Origin: Gemmatales bacterium
Lineage (GTDB): Bacteria; Planctomycetota; Planctomycetia; Gemmatales; Gemmataceae
DNA: 64,000 bases
Reading direction: 5' to 3'
NCBI GenBank assembly: GCA_026004675.1
Contig: BPJP01000001.1
Span: forward strand, 558,001-622,000
Shown here: in pieces, positions 52,014 to 61,376 of the stretch
How positions within the stretch are numbered: position 1 is the first letter of the stretch
How the letters are laid out: each line of letters begins with the position of its first letter
Notes under the pieces: generated by a model
Seen by the model: only the letters and a program-made list of their open reading frames with translations
What the model was told of the DNA's origin: nothing
Database searches by the model: none
Made by a program: the position numbers and the translations under genes

Positions 52014-52445
52014 ATGAAAACGTTCATGGCCAAGAAAGGTGAAGTTCCTCAAGGCTGGTACGTCATCGACGCGACGAATCAGGTCGTCGGTCGCCTGGCG
52101 GTGCGGATTGCCAATATTCTGCGTGGCAAGCATCGACCGCAATTTACGCCTCATATCGATACCGGCGAATTCGTCATTGTCGTCAATGCCGAGAAAGTCC
52201 GCTTTACCGGCCGCAAGATGGAGACCAAGTCGTATCGCTGGTATACGCATCACCCCGGCGGCTTGCGCGAAGTGCTGGCAAGTGATTTGCTCGAATCTCA
52301 CCCGGAGCGAATTCTGCTTTCAGCTGTTCGGCGGATGATGCCGAAGAATCGGCTCGGAAGAAAACAGCTCAAGAAATTGAAGGTCTATGTGGGGCCGGAT
52401 CATCCGCATCAAGCTCAGAAGCCCCAAGAATTGAAATGGTCATAG
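52014..52445 (+). CDS. rplM: 50S ribosomal protein L13
   Basis: The 143-residue protein matches L13: WYVIDATNQVVGRLAVRIANILRGK near the N-terminus, then HIDTGEFVIVVNAEKVRFTG, YRWYTHHPGGLRE and RRMMPKNRLGRKQLKKLKVYVG. The start at 52014 gives the normal N-terminus MKTFMAKKGEVPQGWYVID with AAAGG just upstream; the longer frame from 51969 would overlap the promoter. L13 is an early-assembly 23S rRNA-binding protein. It pairs with rpsI as in most bacteria. Confidence 0.97.
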   Translation: MKTFMAKKGEVPQGWYVIDATNQVVGRLAVRIANILRGKHRPQFTPHIDTGEFVIVVNAEKVRFTGRKMETKSYRWYTHHPGGLREVLASDLLESHPERILLSAVRRMMPKNRLGRKQLKKLKVYVGPDHPHQAQKPQELKWS

Positions 52446-52462
52446 TTGTGCAGGAGAACACC

Positions 52463-52915
52463 GTGGCGGAAACCAAGACGAAGAAGCAATACTATCTAGG
52501 GACCGGCCGGCGCAAGACAGCTGTCGCCCGTGTTCGATTGATCGAAGGAACTGGCCAGTTGCTGATCAATGGCCGGTCGCTGGAAGACTATTTCACTGAA
52601 GAAAAGGATCGTCAGGCTGTGTTGGCTCCGCTGGAGTTGGTCGAGATGCGGAACCAGCTCGATACGTTCGTCAACGTTCGAGGCGGGGGATTCAGCGGCC
52701 AGGCGGGAGCCATTTGCCAGGGAATCGCCCGTGCTTTGAAGGAAATGTTTGGTCTGAAGACGGAAGCTTCGAGCGGCGACGGCGAGGAAGGGCAGGTCGA
52801 CATGGCCAAGAAGCTGCGCGACTCCGGCTACCTCACTCGTGACGGCCGAATGAAAGAGCGAAAGAAATACGGCCGAAAGGGCGCTCGCAAGAGCTTCCAG
52901 TTCTCGAAACGTTAA
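52463..52915 (+). CDS. rpsI: 30S ribosomal protein S9
   Basis: The 150-residue protein carries YYLGTGRRKTAVARVRL, LLINGRSLEDYF, VRGGGFSGQAGAICQGIARAL and the C-terminal KKYGRKGARKSFQFSKR whose last basic residues reach the P site. GTG at 52463 with CAGGAG upstream gives a normal N-terminus; an upstream ATG at 52436 would overlap rplM by 10 bases. The segment between the GIARAL helix and the LRDSGYLTRD part has an extra acidic stretch (EASSGDGEEGQ), about 10-15 residues longer than in E. coli. Confidence 0.97.
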   Translation: MAETKTKKQYYLGTGRRKTAVARVRLIEGTGQLLINGRSLEDYFTEEKDRQAVLAPLELVEMRNQLDTFVNVRGGGFSGQAGAICQGIARALKEMFGLKTEASSGDGEEGQVDMAKKLRDSGYLTRDGRMKERKKYGRKGARKSFQFSKR

Positions 52916-52918
52916 GCA

Positions 52919-53461
52919 ATGGCCAAAGAGAAAAAATCGAAGCCGGCTTCGAGTGCTGTTGGTCTCGAAGAGTATCTGATTCGTACGATCGGGTCGCTGC
53001 CTTCGAACCTGGGTCTCGGTTTTTTGCAGGCAGTTTCCGAGGCGGTCATTGACACGACGCGCACCGGTGTCGAAATCGCCAAAGCACCGGCTCGCTATTC
53101 GCGAGGCCAAAAGAAGGAAGCGATCACTGCTCCTTTGGAAGCCGCCGCCGACGGCGTCCTCAATGCCCTCAAGAATATCGTCCGCCCTCTCAAACGGTCC
53201 CACCGCATCGGTGTTCAGGATCCCGACATGATGGATGTTCGCGATGTCATCAAAGAATCCGTCGAGGAATTGAAACAGCGACTCGAACAACTTGGCCAGT
53301 CGTTGACACCGGAACAGAAAAAAGAACTGGGCAAGAAACTGCGCGAGAAATTGAAGGAAACAGTGCCGGAAGAATCGGTTCGTGCCCAGCGACGCATTGT
53401 GAACGCCCTGACGCCTGGAACAAACGCAAAAACCAGATCGTCATCACGGGAACAGCAATAA
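52919..53461 (+). CDS. Hypothetical basic helical protein after rpsI
   Basis: This 180-residue protein starts 3 bases after the rpsI stop and so is probably in the same operon. It has no signal peptide. The N-terminal half has a mildly hydrophobic segment (EEYLIRTIGSLPSNLGLGFLQAVSEAV), and the C-terminal half is coiled-coil-like with VEELKQRLEQLGQSLTPEQKKELGKKLREKLKE and a basic tail. No family is recognised. Its close link with ribosomal genes suggests a housekeeping role but nothing more can be said. Confidence 0.65.
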   Translation: MAKEKKSKPASSAVGLEEYLIRTIGSLPSNLGLGFLQAVSEAVIDTTRTGVEIAKAPARYSRGQKKEAITAPLEAAADGVLNALKNIVRPLKRSHRIGVQDPDMMDVRDVIKESVEELKQRLEQLGQSLTPEQKKELGKKLREKLKETVPEESVRAQRRIVNALTPGTNAKTRSSSREQQ

Positions 53462-53582
53462 AAACTCGCTTGGCGACATGCCGAACGAACCCGGTGCGCC
53501 GGCTGAAACGAACCGGCGTCCTGGCCGAGTCGGCGACGAGCGGCCTGTTCGTTTTGCCCATGATGAAGCGGACATAAGAGTC

Positions 53583-54476
53583 ATGTCAGAAAGTGCGGCG
53601 CAACCACTGCTGGATTCGGATTTTCTGTCCCGGCTCGAGCAACTCGAACTGGTGTCGCGAAAGATCTTCCTCGGACGAATGAAGGGCGAGCGACGCAGCA
53701 AACGAAAAGGCCAAAGTGTGGAGTTCGCCGATTACCGCAATTACGTGATCGGTGACGATCTCCGCTTTCTCGATTGGAACCTCTTCGCCCGACTGGAGCG
53801 CTTATTTATTCGGCTTTTCATGGAAGAAGAGGACTTGCACGTCTATCTGCTCATCGACAACAGCTTGTCGATGGATTTCGGCAACCCCACCAAGCTTCAT
53901 CTGGCCCGGCAAATCGCGGCGGCTTTGGGCTTCATCGGGCTCGTCAATATGGATCGAGTGGTGATCGAGGCCTTTAACGATCGCCTGACTCAGAGTTTGC
54001 CGGCGATACGCGGCCGTCGCAGCATGTGGCGAATGATGGATTTTTTGCAAAAGCTCGAACCCTCCGGCCCAAGCGATTTGACCAGAGCATTGCGAACATT
54101 TGCGATCAAATGCTCGGGGAAAGGCATCGTCGTCGTTCTCAGCGATTTCATGGATAAGGGGGGATACGAAAACGCGCTTCGCTATCTGGTCGCCAGGCAA
54201 ATGGATATTTATGTTGTGCAGATTCTTTCACAGGAAGAAATCGAGCCGGAAATCACCGGCGATCTGAGATTGGTCGATATCGAAGACGACGACGTTGCCG
54301 AGATCACCGTCAATGGACCGTTGTTGAGGCGATACAAACAGAATCTCGCTGCCTATCGATCGGCTCTTTACGACTTTTGCACCCGCCGTGGCATCACCTA
54401 TCTGTTTACCAGTAATCAGGTCCCCTTCGAGCGACTGGTACTGAGCTTTTTGCGGCAACGAGGGTTGATCCGATGA
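53583..54476 (+). CDS. DUF58 (von Willebrand A-like) protein
   Basis: This 297-residue protein belongs to the DUF58 family: GQSVEFADYRNYVIGDDLRFLDWNLFARLERLFIRLF is its signature block, followed by a vWA-like DNSLSMDFG metal-site segment and VVVLSDFMDKGGYENALRYL. Such proteins are usually encoded beside MoxR AAA+ ATPases and batA-like genes and take part in cofactor insertion or envelope maturation. No MoxR gene is next to it here. The ATG at 53583 is preferred; an earlier ATG at 53478 would add 35 Pro/Arg-rich residues. folP follows after 55 bases. Confidence 0.85.
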   Translation: MSESAAQPLLDSDFLSRLEQLELVSRKIFLGRMKGERRSKRKGQSVEFADYRNYVIGDDLRFLDWNLFARLERLFIRLFMEEEDLHVYLLIDNSLSMDFGNPTKLHLARQIAAALGFIGLVNMDRVVIEAFNDRLTQSLPAIRGRRSMWRMMDFLQKLEPSGPSDLTRALRTFAIKCSGKGIVVVLSDFMDKGGYENALRYLVARQMDIYVVQILSQEEIEPEITGDLRLVDIEDDDVAEITVNGPLLRRYKQNLAAYRSALYDFCTRRGITYLFTSNQVPFERLVLSFLRQRGLIR

Positions 54477-54531
54477 CCGGATCGCTTACTGGCATTCGTA
54501 CACTTTTTGAACGCGCTTGGCAACAGGTTTG

Positions 54532-55410
54532 ATGATGAGTCTCGGCAGGCGGTGGCGAATTGGAAAGCGCGTGCTGGAAATCGGCAGCCGTCCCCTGATC
54601 ATGGGGATTGTCAATGTAACACCGGATAGTTTTTCCGACGGCGGCAAGTTTTATGACGAAGACAAAGCGGTTGAGCACGGCCGTCGACTTGCGGCAGAAG
54701 GGGCCGACCTGTTGGATATCGGCGGAGAGTCGACACGTCCCGGCGCGGAACCGGTCGCTGCCGACGAGGAACGTCGTCGTGTCATCGGTGTCATTGCCAG
54801 GCTGAAGGATTTGACGATTTCCGTCGACACTTCGAAGGCGTCGGTTGCTGCCGCCGCCTTGAACGCCGGAGCTGTTATTATCAACGACGTCACTGCCTTG
54901 GGCGCGGACCCGGAAATGCTGCCATTGGCTGCGGAGAGATCGTGCGGGCTGATCTTGATGCATATGCAGGGCACGCCGCAGACCATGCAGAACAACCCCC
55001 GCTACGACGACGTCGTCGACGATATCAGCCGATTCTTTGAAGAACGTCTCCGAGTTTGCGAGCGGGCAGGTATCGACTTGGAACGAATCGCTCTTGATCC
55101 GGGGATCGGCTTTGGCAAGACGACAGAACACAATCTGGAATTGTTGGCGCGGCTGGGGGAGTTCCGCCGATTCGGGCGACCCATTTGCCTTGGCGTCTCT
55201 CGCAAGGGGTTTATCGGGCGGCTGCTCAATCCCAGGCCGGTGGAGCAACGGCTGGCGGGGTCGCTTGCCGCTGTCTGCCACGCCGCCTTGCACCAGACAG
55301 CCGACATTGTCCGCGTTCATGACGTTCGCGAAACTCTCGATGCCCTCCTTGTTCTAGAAGCCATCGTTTCGGCGGGGAGGAAAGCGACCTCAAGGCGAGA
55401 TCAATCGTAG
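54532..55410 (+). CDS. folP: Dihydropteroate synthase (folate synthesis)
   Basis: The protein of about 292 residues has the DHPS signatures LIMGIVNVTPDSFSDGG and LLDIGGESTRPGAEPV, then SVDTSKASVAAAAL, LILMHMQGTPQTMQ and the C-terminal DPGIGFGKTTEHNLELLARL and LGVSRKGFIG. It joins 6-hydroxymethyl-dihydropterin diphosphate with p-aminobenzoate. ATGs at 54532 and 54535 are both usable; a TTG at 54517 is less likely. AACAGG upstream is a weak ribosome binding site. It lies just past the DUF58 gene and is convergent with the S9 peptidase gene. Confidence 0.95.
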   Translation: MMSLGRRWRIGKRVLEIGSRPLIMGIVNVTPDSFSDGGKFYDEDKAVEHGRRLAAEGADLLDIGGESTRPGAEPVAADEERRRVIGVIARLKDLTISVDTSKASVAAAALNAGAVIINDVTALGADPEMLPLAAERSCGLILMHMQGTPQTMQNNPRYDDVVDDISRFFEERLRVCERAGIDLERIALDPGIGFGKTTEHNLELLARLGEFRRFGRPICLGVSRKGFIGRLLNPRPVEQRLAGSLAAVCHAALHQTADIVRVHDVRETLDALLVLEAIVSAGRKATSRRDQS

Positions 55411-55411
55411 T

Positions 55412-57338
55412 TCACGGAAGATTTTCAATCGCCACTGGCGTCAGGGAGTCGGCGGGTTCGAAACCGAAGATTCTGCCGTAGAAATAGAGTTCGTTTTCGA
55501 ACGCGCGTTTGATGTTTTCAGCGCGGCGGAAGCCGTGCTGCTCGCCGGCGAAAGCCACATAGGCGACGGGGAGACGTTTGGCTTTCAAGGCGTCGACCAT
55601 GATTTCGGCCTGGTTGGGCGGCACGACTTTATCTTGCAGACCCTGGAATAGGATCACCGGACAGGAAAGCCGGTCGGCAAAATGGATCGGCGAACGTTGG
55701 CGATAAAGATCGACGGCGGCTGGATAAGGACCGATCAACCGATCGAGATAGCGCGATTCGAACTTGTGAGTATCTTTGGCGAGAGCCTCGAGATCACTGA
55801 CGCCGTAATAGCTGGCGCCGGCTTTGAAGAAGCGGCGGAAAGCGAGAGCCGCCAGTGTGGTGTAGCCGCCGGCGCTGCCGCCCCGAATGGCGATGCGCTC
55901 GGGATCGACATCTCCCCGCTCGATGAGAAAGCGGGCCCCATGAACGCAGTCATCGACATCGACGATTCCCCAGGCGCCGTCGAGGCGCTGCCGGTATTCC
56001 CGCCCGTAACCGGTGCTGCCGCCGTAGTTGACATCGAGAACGGCAATGCCTCGGCTAGTCCAGAACTGGATGTCGGCTTTCAGTCCGCTCGAGGTCGCCG
56101 ACGTTGGCCCGCCATGACTGCGAACCAATAGAGGCGGCTTTTCGTTCGGCGGTCCGACGTAGTCGCGATTTTTCGGCGGATAGTAGAAGGCGTGTGCCGT
56201 CAGGCCTTTTTCCGTCGGGAATTCGATGGGCTGCGCATGAGAAAGATAAGCGGGATCGATGACTGTGGCACTGGAGCGGCGCAGCACTTCTGGTCGTCTG
56301 GTCGACAGGTCGAGCCGAACGACGGCAGCCGACTCGGTCGGCGAACTGGCAATGAAACAGGCGAAGCGATCGTTGGCCCGCACGCTGTGGATATCGGTGT
56401 AGCCTGTATCGATGCGGTCGAGTTTCTTGGTATCCGGGTCGAGCAATGCCAGGTGCCAGAAACCTTTTTGGGTGTACGAACAAACGATCCGAGCTCCCGC
56501 GAAGGCGTAGGTGGGAATGCCCAACACCCACTGTGGCCGGCCGAATTCGGCTTCGACAGGACAAAGTGCTTCGGCGTTTGGAGCGTCATAGCGATAGAGG
56601 TTCCACCAGCCGCTGCGATCGGAGACGAAGTAAAGTTGGCCATCAGGTGACCATTCGGGTTGAAAGATGGACTCGTTGTCGCCGCCCGCGATGGGACGCG
56701 CATTTCGAGGCATGCCCTCGTCATCGAGGTCGGCCAGCCAGAGTTCGCAGCCATCCCAAGGCATGTTTGGGTGGTTCCAGGCCAGCCAACAGAGGTGCCG
56801 GCCATCCGGACTGAGTCGAGGCGACGAGTAGAAATCGTGGCCAGCAGCGACGATTCGGCCAGGGTTCTCCCGATCGACGAACACCTGAACAACGGTGTTC
56901 GTTGGCTCCCCCGGTTGCGTATGGTCTTCGCGAACGCAGTAGAGACATTGTCGGCGTCGATCCACAACGGCATCGGCGTAACGCAGGTCGGCATTCGGCG
57001 TGATCGCTTCCGCGTGTTGTCCGGGTCGCAAGCGGTAAAGGCGGTGGTCGTCAAAATGCGTGAAATAAATGACGCCGTCGGACACGGTATAGGAAGCTCC
57101 GCCGTACTCATGCACTCGACTGCGGGCATTGAAGGGAGGCGGGGTCACGTCCTCCGTCTTGCCCGCAACGTCGCGGTGGACGACCACGCAACGGCCCCCC
57201 CTCCGACGGCCTGCCTTCAACCCAGTACAGGTCTTGCCCTTCAATCAACGGCTGCTCCAAGGCGACCGTGGCTTGGACGATCACGTCGGTCGTGATCGGC
57301 GATGCCCAGGAACCATACGGCTTGACCTGTGCCGGCAT
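55412..57338 (-). CDS. S9-family prolyl-oligopeptidase-like peptidase (frameshifted at 57195-57201)
   Basis: The frame to 57244 gives 610 residues but its first part is out of family. The true N-terminus (MPAQVKPYGSWASPIT, start at 57338) lies in another frame and reaches LYWVEGRPSEGG at a run of seven G on the minus strand (57195-57201). Removing one G joins it in frame to RCVVVHRDVAG, giving about 640 residues. The N-terminal part is a propeller with SPDGRHLCWLAWNHPNMPWDG-type blades. The C-terminal hydrolase has the nucleophile motif RGGSAGGY, the Asp in GLQDKVVPP and the His in GEQHGFR, a complete catalytic triad. There is no signal peptide, so it is probably cytosolic. Family secure; substrate unknown. 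Confidence 0.85.
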
Positions 57339-57383
57339 AAGCCCCTCGAATTGTGCTTCGCCGCGTATCGGGCGGTTTGCGGA

Positions 57384-59865
57384 TCAGTGATTGAAAAGGA
57401 ACTCTTTGGACGTCAGCACAGCCCAGAAAATATCCTCCAGACGTTGCCGGCGTGTGCTGGTCTTATCTTGCGCCGCTTCGGCTAACAGGCGGTGGAACCG
57501 TGCCGCTTCGCTTCGCGTGGGTGGTCGGCATAAGGCGAGCATAAAGACTCTTTGCACTGCTTCTTCGTCGCTGATGTTTTCTTTCAGCCAACGTTCGATC
57601 CGGCCTTTGGTCGATTGCAGTTTGTCGTTCAATGTGTCGCCGTTGTTCAGATGCAACGCCTGGCGGACGCTCGAGTCCTGGTCGCGTTCACACGAACAGG
57701 TCTGCTCGCGTTCGGGACGGCCAAAGGAATCCAGGAACAAAGACGCGACGCGCGAATCGGGCAGTTGCAAAGCACGCGTACCTTCAGGGAAGGCATTGGT
57801 GTTTTTCGTTCCGCCTTCCACTCCCGTATAAATGCGGTCGAACCTCGTCGGCACGCCCGTCACTTGAGAGTAGGCGTCGAGAATGACTTCACCCGACAAC
57901 CGCCGGACGAGATAGTGCGAGTAAAAGCGGTCGTCGTCGGCATTGGCAGGCAAAGGCTTGGACGTTCGCTGATACGTTTCCGACAGCATGATCGTGCGGA
58001 TGAGGCGTTTGACATCGTAGTTGTTCTTGATGAAATCGCTCGCCAGGGCGTCGAACAACTCAGCATTCGTGGGCGGGTTCGTTTCGCGCAAGTCGTCTTC
58101 GGCTTCGACGAGGCCGCGACCCATGAAGTTGCGCCAGACACGGTTGACAAGTGCCTTGGCGAAGAAAGGATTGTCTGGAGATGTCAGCCAATCGGCAAAA
58201 TACTGCCGACGATCCACGTCGCTCTCCAGCGGCAACGCCCGGCCATCGAGGGGCGTTGGCGGCATTGGCCGCCCGCGGCGCGGATGAAAAATGTCGCCCG
58301 TGCGTTTGGATTGGACCGTGATGTCCCCTGGCGGGCCATTGCTCTTCAACCCAACCCGCGAAAACAGATTCGCCATCTCCCAATACTGGTCCTGCGTCCA
58401 TTTTTCAAGCGGATGATTGTGGCAGCGAGCACACGTGATCGACATGCCCAGGAAAGCAACCGCTGTGGATTCCGTCAAATCGGTCACTTCCTTATGCAGA
58501 ACGAAATAGTTGGCGGCGCCATTTTCCAAAGTGCTTCCCTGCGCCGTGATGATATCGCGGGCAAAACGATCCCACGGCTTGTTGTCGGCCACGCTCTGAC
58601 GAATAAAGCGGTAAAAGGACCACACGGCTGGTTCGCTCAACCTGCTGCTGGAGACTAAAAGCAGATCGGACCATTTGTACGCCCAGTAGTCCACGTACTC
58701 CGAGCGGGCCAACAAATCATCGATCAGTTTTGCCCGTTTGTTCGGTGATCGATCTTGTACGAATCGTTGGACTTCTTCCGGTGTGGGAAGGATTCCCGCG
58801 GCATCGAGATATGCCCGGCGAATGAATTCGTAATCATCGCAACGGGGGGATGGTGGCAGGTTCAAGACTTCCAGTTTCTTCAAGACCAGATCATCGATGT
58901 AATTGGTACGGGGAGCTTTGGCAAAAACCTCGGCATCAAGCTTGTTGGGAAATGGCGAGAGCACTCGTGCCGCTGCCACCAGGTTTGCGTACCAGACCGT
59001 AATCGCGGTTTCGCCGTGACCTCTAACGGTCACCATGCCGTGATCGTCGACCGGGGCTACCAGCTCTTCGCTGCTCTGGTATTTGGCCCAGTGGGTAACG
59101 TCCTGAACACTGCCGTCGGAGTACCAGGCACGCACGAGGACTTGCAATGATTGTCCTGGCTTCAGGGTGGCCTTGCGAGGCAGTACCTCGATTCGCTGAA
59201 CGCGGGCATCGTCCGGTCGCGGTCCGGGAGCACCGGCCGCGATCCAGTCGGCCAACTTGCGGAAGTCGTCGCTGTCGATTTCCAGCCTTCGCCCTCCCCC
59301 GTGCGGCATCGCCAGCGCGGCCTTGCGCAGGACCAGGCTCCGTTCAGGATGCCGTCGGTCAACCCGTCGCCCTAACGCCTGCCTTGTCAGCACGAAATAG
59401 TCCGTTTCCGGATCGTAGCCACGCAACGACAACTTCATGCCGCCTTTCCCCGCCAAGGCACCGTGGCAGGCGCCGGAATTACAGCCGGCTTTTGTCATCA
59501 GGGGCACGATATGTTTGCGAAAACTCCAAGTAAAAGGCTTCTGTGTGCCGCTTACCCGAACTTTGATCTCCACTTGCTGTCCGTTGTGCCTCGCCACGAT
59601 GGTGGTGACTCCATCGCCGACGGCCTGCACGACGCCTTTCGCATCGACGCGAGCAATATGATTTGCCGCCGTGGGAAAACGTCGCTTGGCCGGTGACGTC
59701 AGCGATGACGCGGCCGTCCTCCTGCCTGACGATGCGGACGCCATGGCGTGCTTGTGGACCAGATAAGGTCAACTCATTCGGCAAGGCCAACAATTCCCCG
59801 GCAGCCATCACCGGCGAACTGCAACAAACGAGTGCGGCCAGGAAGAAAACGCTTCGTATCGGCAT
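57384..59865 (-). CDS. DUF1549/DUF1553 exported protein with CxxCH-type motif and Ig-like domain (frameshifted near 59676)
   Basis: The open frame to 59744 lacks the N-terminus. The real start is at 59865, in another frame, with signal peptide MPIRSVFFLAALVCCSSPVMA. That frame reaches GRVIADVTGQATFS at 59673-59679; removing one C gives ATFSTAANHIARVD and joins the main frame, for about 825 residues. In order: signal peptide, a bacterial Ig-like (BIG2-type) domain, a cytochrome-like segment AGCNSGACHG, a second Ig-like region, then DUF1549 (YIDDLVLKKLEVLNLPPSP, FIRRAYLDAAGILPTP) and DUF1553 (FAKALVNRVWRNFMGRGLVEAEDDLRETNPP). Such proteins are abundant in planctomycetes; their activity is not known for certain. 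No DUF1501 gene follows it, which is unusual. Confidence 0.85.
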
Positions 59866-60015
59866 GGCTGTCGTCCGTATCGAAAGCTCCGGTTGAATCA
59901 GAAACCAGTCATGCTGGCACGTATACCACGGGGAGCAGCAATCAAATATTATACAGTCCACGGACCAGCAGAACACTGTGACTGGCTGGAGACTCGAAGA
60001 GATGGAGCCAGTGGC

Positions 60016-60660
60016 ATGGCAAACGATATCGCCGCGATTGTCTGCTTGTCGTTGTGGGTTGCCGCCGGAGCTGTCGGCATCGCCTCGATCATCGGTCTGC
60101 CTCTCGGGCTGTGGTTGGGAAATATCAACGAGCGCGTAAGGCGCGTCGTCTTCGCCGTCGTCTATGCGGGGATGGCTTTGCCTCCCGTCGTGGTCGGCCT
60201 GGTGGTTTATCTCCTCTTGTCCCGAAGCGGACCGCTTGGATTTCTCGGCTGGCTTTATACGCCGCAGGCGATGGTCGTTGCCCAGGTGATTCTCGATTTG
60301 CCATTTATAACTGGCATCGTCATGACGGCGGTATCGACTCTTTCGGCCGAGTTGCGATTTCAGATGCGAGCACTCGGCGCCACCGAACGGCAGGTGCGTC
60401 TGTACCTGCTTCGCGAAATCAGGCCGGCGGCATTGCTCGCCTTGGCGACGGCCTTGGGCCGAAGTCTTTCGGAAGTCGGCGCCGTGTGGATGGTTGGCGG
60501 CAACATCCAAAACCACACCCGCGTTCTTACCACTGCCATCATGTTGGAGACGGCAAAAGGACAATTCGCCTTGGCTCTGTTACTCGCTGCCTGGTTGCTT
60601 GCCTTTGCGCTCCTCGTCAACGTCGTCATCGTCCGCCTGCAGGGCAAGCCAGCATCATGA
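60016..60660 (+). CDS. tupB: Tungstate-type ABC transporter permease
   Basis: Starting at 60016 the protein has 214 residues and about five helices. The EAA loop is visible as MRALGATERQVRLYLLREIRPAALLAL, the coupling site for the ATPase. FITGIVMTAVSTLS and SEVGAVWMVGGNIQNHTRVLTTAI are typical of the TupB/WtpB-like permeases of the molybdate/tungstate family. It overlaps the ATPase gene by 4 bases (60657-60660). The three genes 60016-62209 form a compact operon. Confidence 0.85.
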   Translation: MANDIAAIVCLSLWVAAGAVGIASIIGLPLGLWLGNINERVRRVVFAVVYAGMALPPVVVGLVVYLLLSRSGPLGFLGWLYTPQAMVVAQVILDLPFITGIVMTAVSTLSAELRFQMRALGATERQVRLYLLREIRPAALLALATALGRSLSEVGAVWMVGGNIQNHTRVLTTAIMLETAKGQFALALLLAAWLLAFALLVNVVIVRLQGKPAS

Positions 60661-61376
60661 GCGAACCAATCTACCGGTTGATGGGAGTTCGCCGGCGTCT
60701 TGGCGCATTTGAACTCCACATCGAAGAATTGTCGATTTATAAAAACGACGTCCTGGTGCTTTTGGGACCGACCGGTTCCGGCAAAACGACTTTGGTGAAA
60801 ATCCTGACCGGTTTGGAACCTCCCGACGAAGGATGCGTCGAGTATAAAAGCGAATCGCTCGGTCCTCATGCTTCCTTGGCTCGAAGCCGGCAAATCGCCC
60901 TGGCGCCACAAAGGCCGATCATGTTCCGGGGATCGGTTTTCAACAACGTTGCCTTTGGCCCGACCGTCCGCGGGCGGAAAGATGATGCCATCGTTCGCGA
61001 AATCCTGAGGGCTTTGGAGTTGTCGGATCTGGCACGACAAGACGCGCGGACTCTGTCCGTCGGGCAGAGCCAGCTGGTCGCGGTGGCCCGGGCGCTAGCG
61101 TGCCAGCCCGAAGTTCTCTTGCTCGATGAGCCTACGACCAACCTCGATCCCGCTCGGGTGGCACTCGTCGAAAACATCATCGCCTCGATGCGAAAACAAA
61201 ACCAATTGACGGTTGTCTGGGCAACCCACAACCTGTTTCAAGCCAGGCGGGTCGGCACGCGCGCTGCCTTTATCCTGAACGGAGAGCTTATCGAAGTCGG
61301 CAATCCGCCTGAATTCTTCGATCAGCCGCGCGATCCGCGAACCCGCGCCTTCATGGAGGGAAGGATGGTGTATTGA
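60657..61376 (+). CDS. tupC: Tungstate-type ABC transporter ATP-binding protein
   Basis: This 239-residue ATPase has Walker A GPTGSGKTT, Walker B LLLDEPT with the catalytic Glu, and the switch His in WATHNLFQ. The signature loop reads LSVGQSQ rather than the usual LSGGQ-type, a mild divergence. Its start overlaps the permease stop, and its stop overlaps the binding-protein start (61376), so all three are coupled. The Q loop is ALAPQRPIMF. It drives tungstate, or possibly molybdate, uptake. Confidence 0.85.
   Translation: MSEPIYRLMGVRRRLGAFELHIEELSIYKNDVLVLLGPTGSGKTTLVKILTGLEPPDEGCVEYKSESLGPHASLARSRQIALAPQRPIMFRGSVFNNVAFGPTVRGRKDDAIVREILRALELSDLARQDARTLSVGQSQLVAVARALACQPEVLLLDEPTTNLDPARVALVENIIASMRKQNQLTVVWATHNLFQARRVGTRAAFILNGELIEVGNPPEFFDQPRDPRTRAFMEGRMVY

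Noticed and set aside
60054..60656. Longer N-terminus for the ABC ATPase
   Set aside because: The upstream part of that frame is an antiparallel-free shadow of the permease gene; the ATPase begins at 60657.
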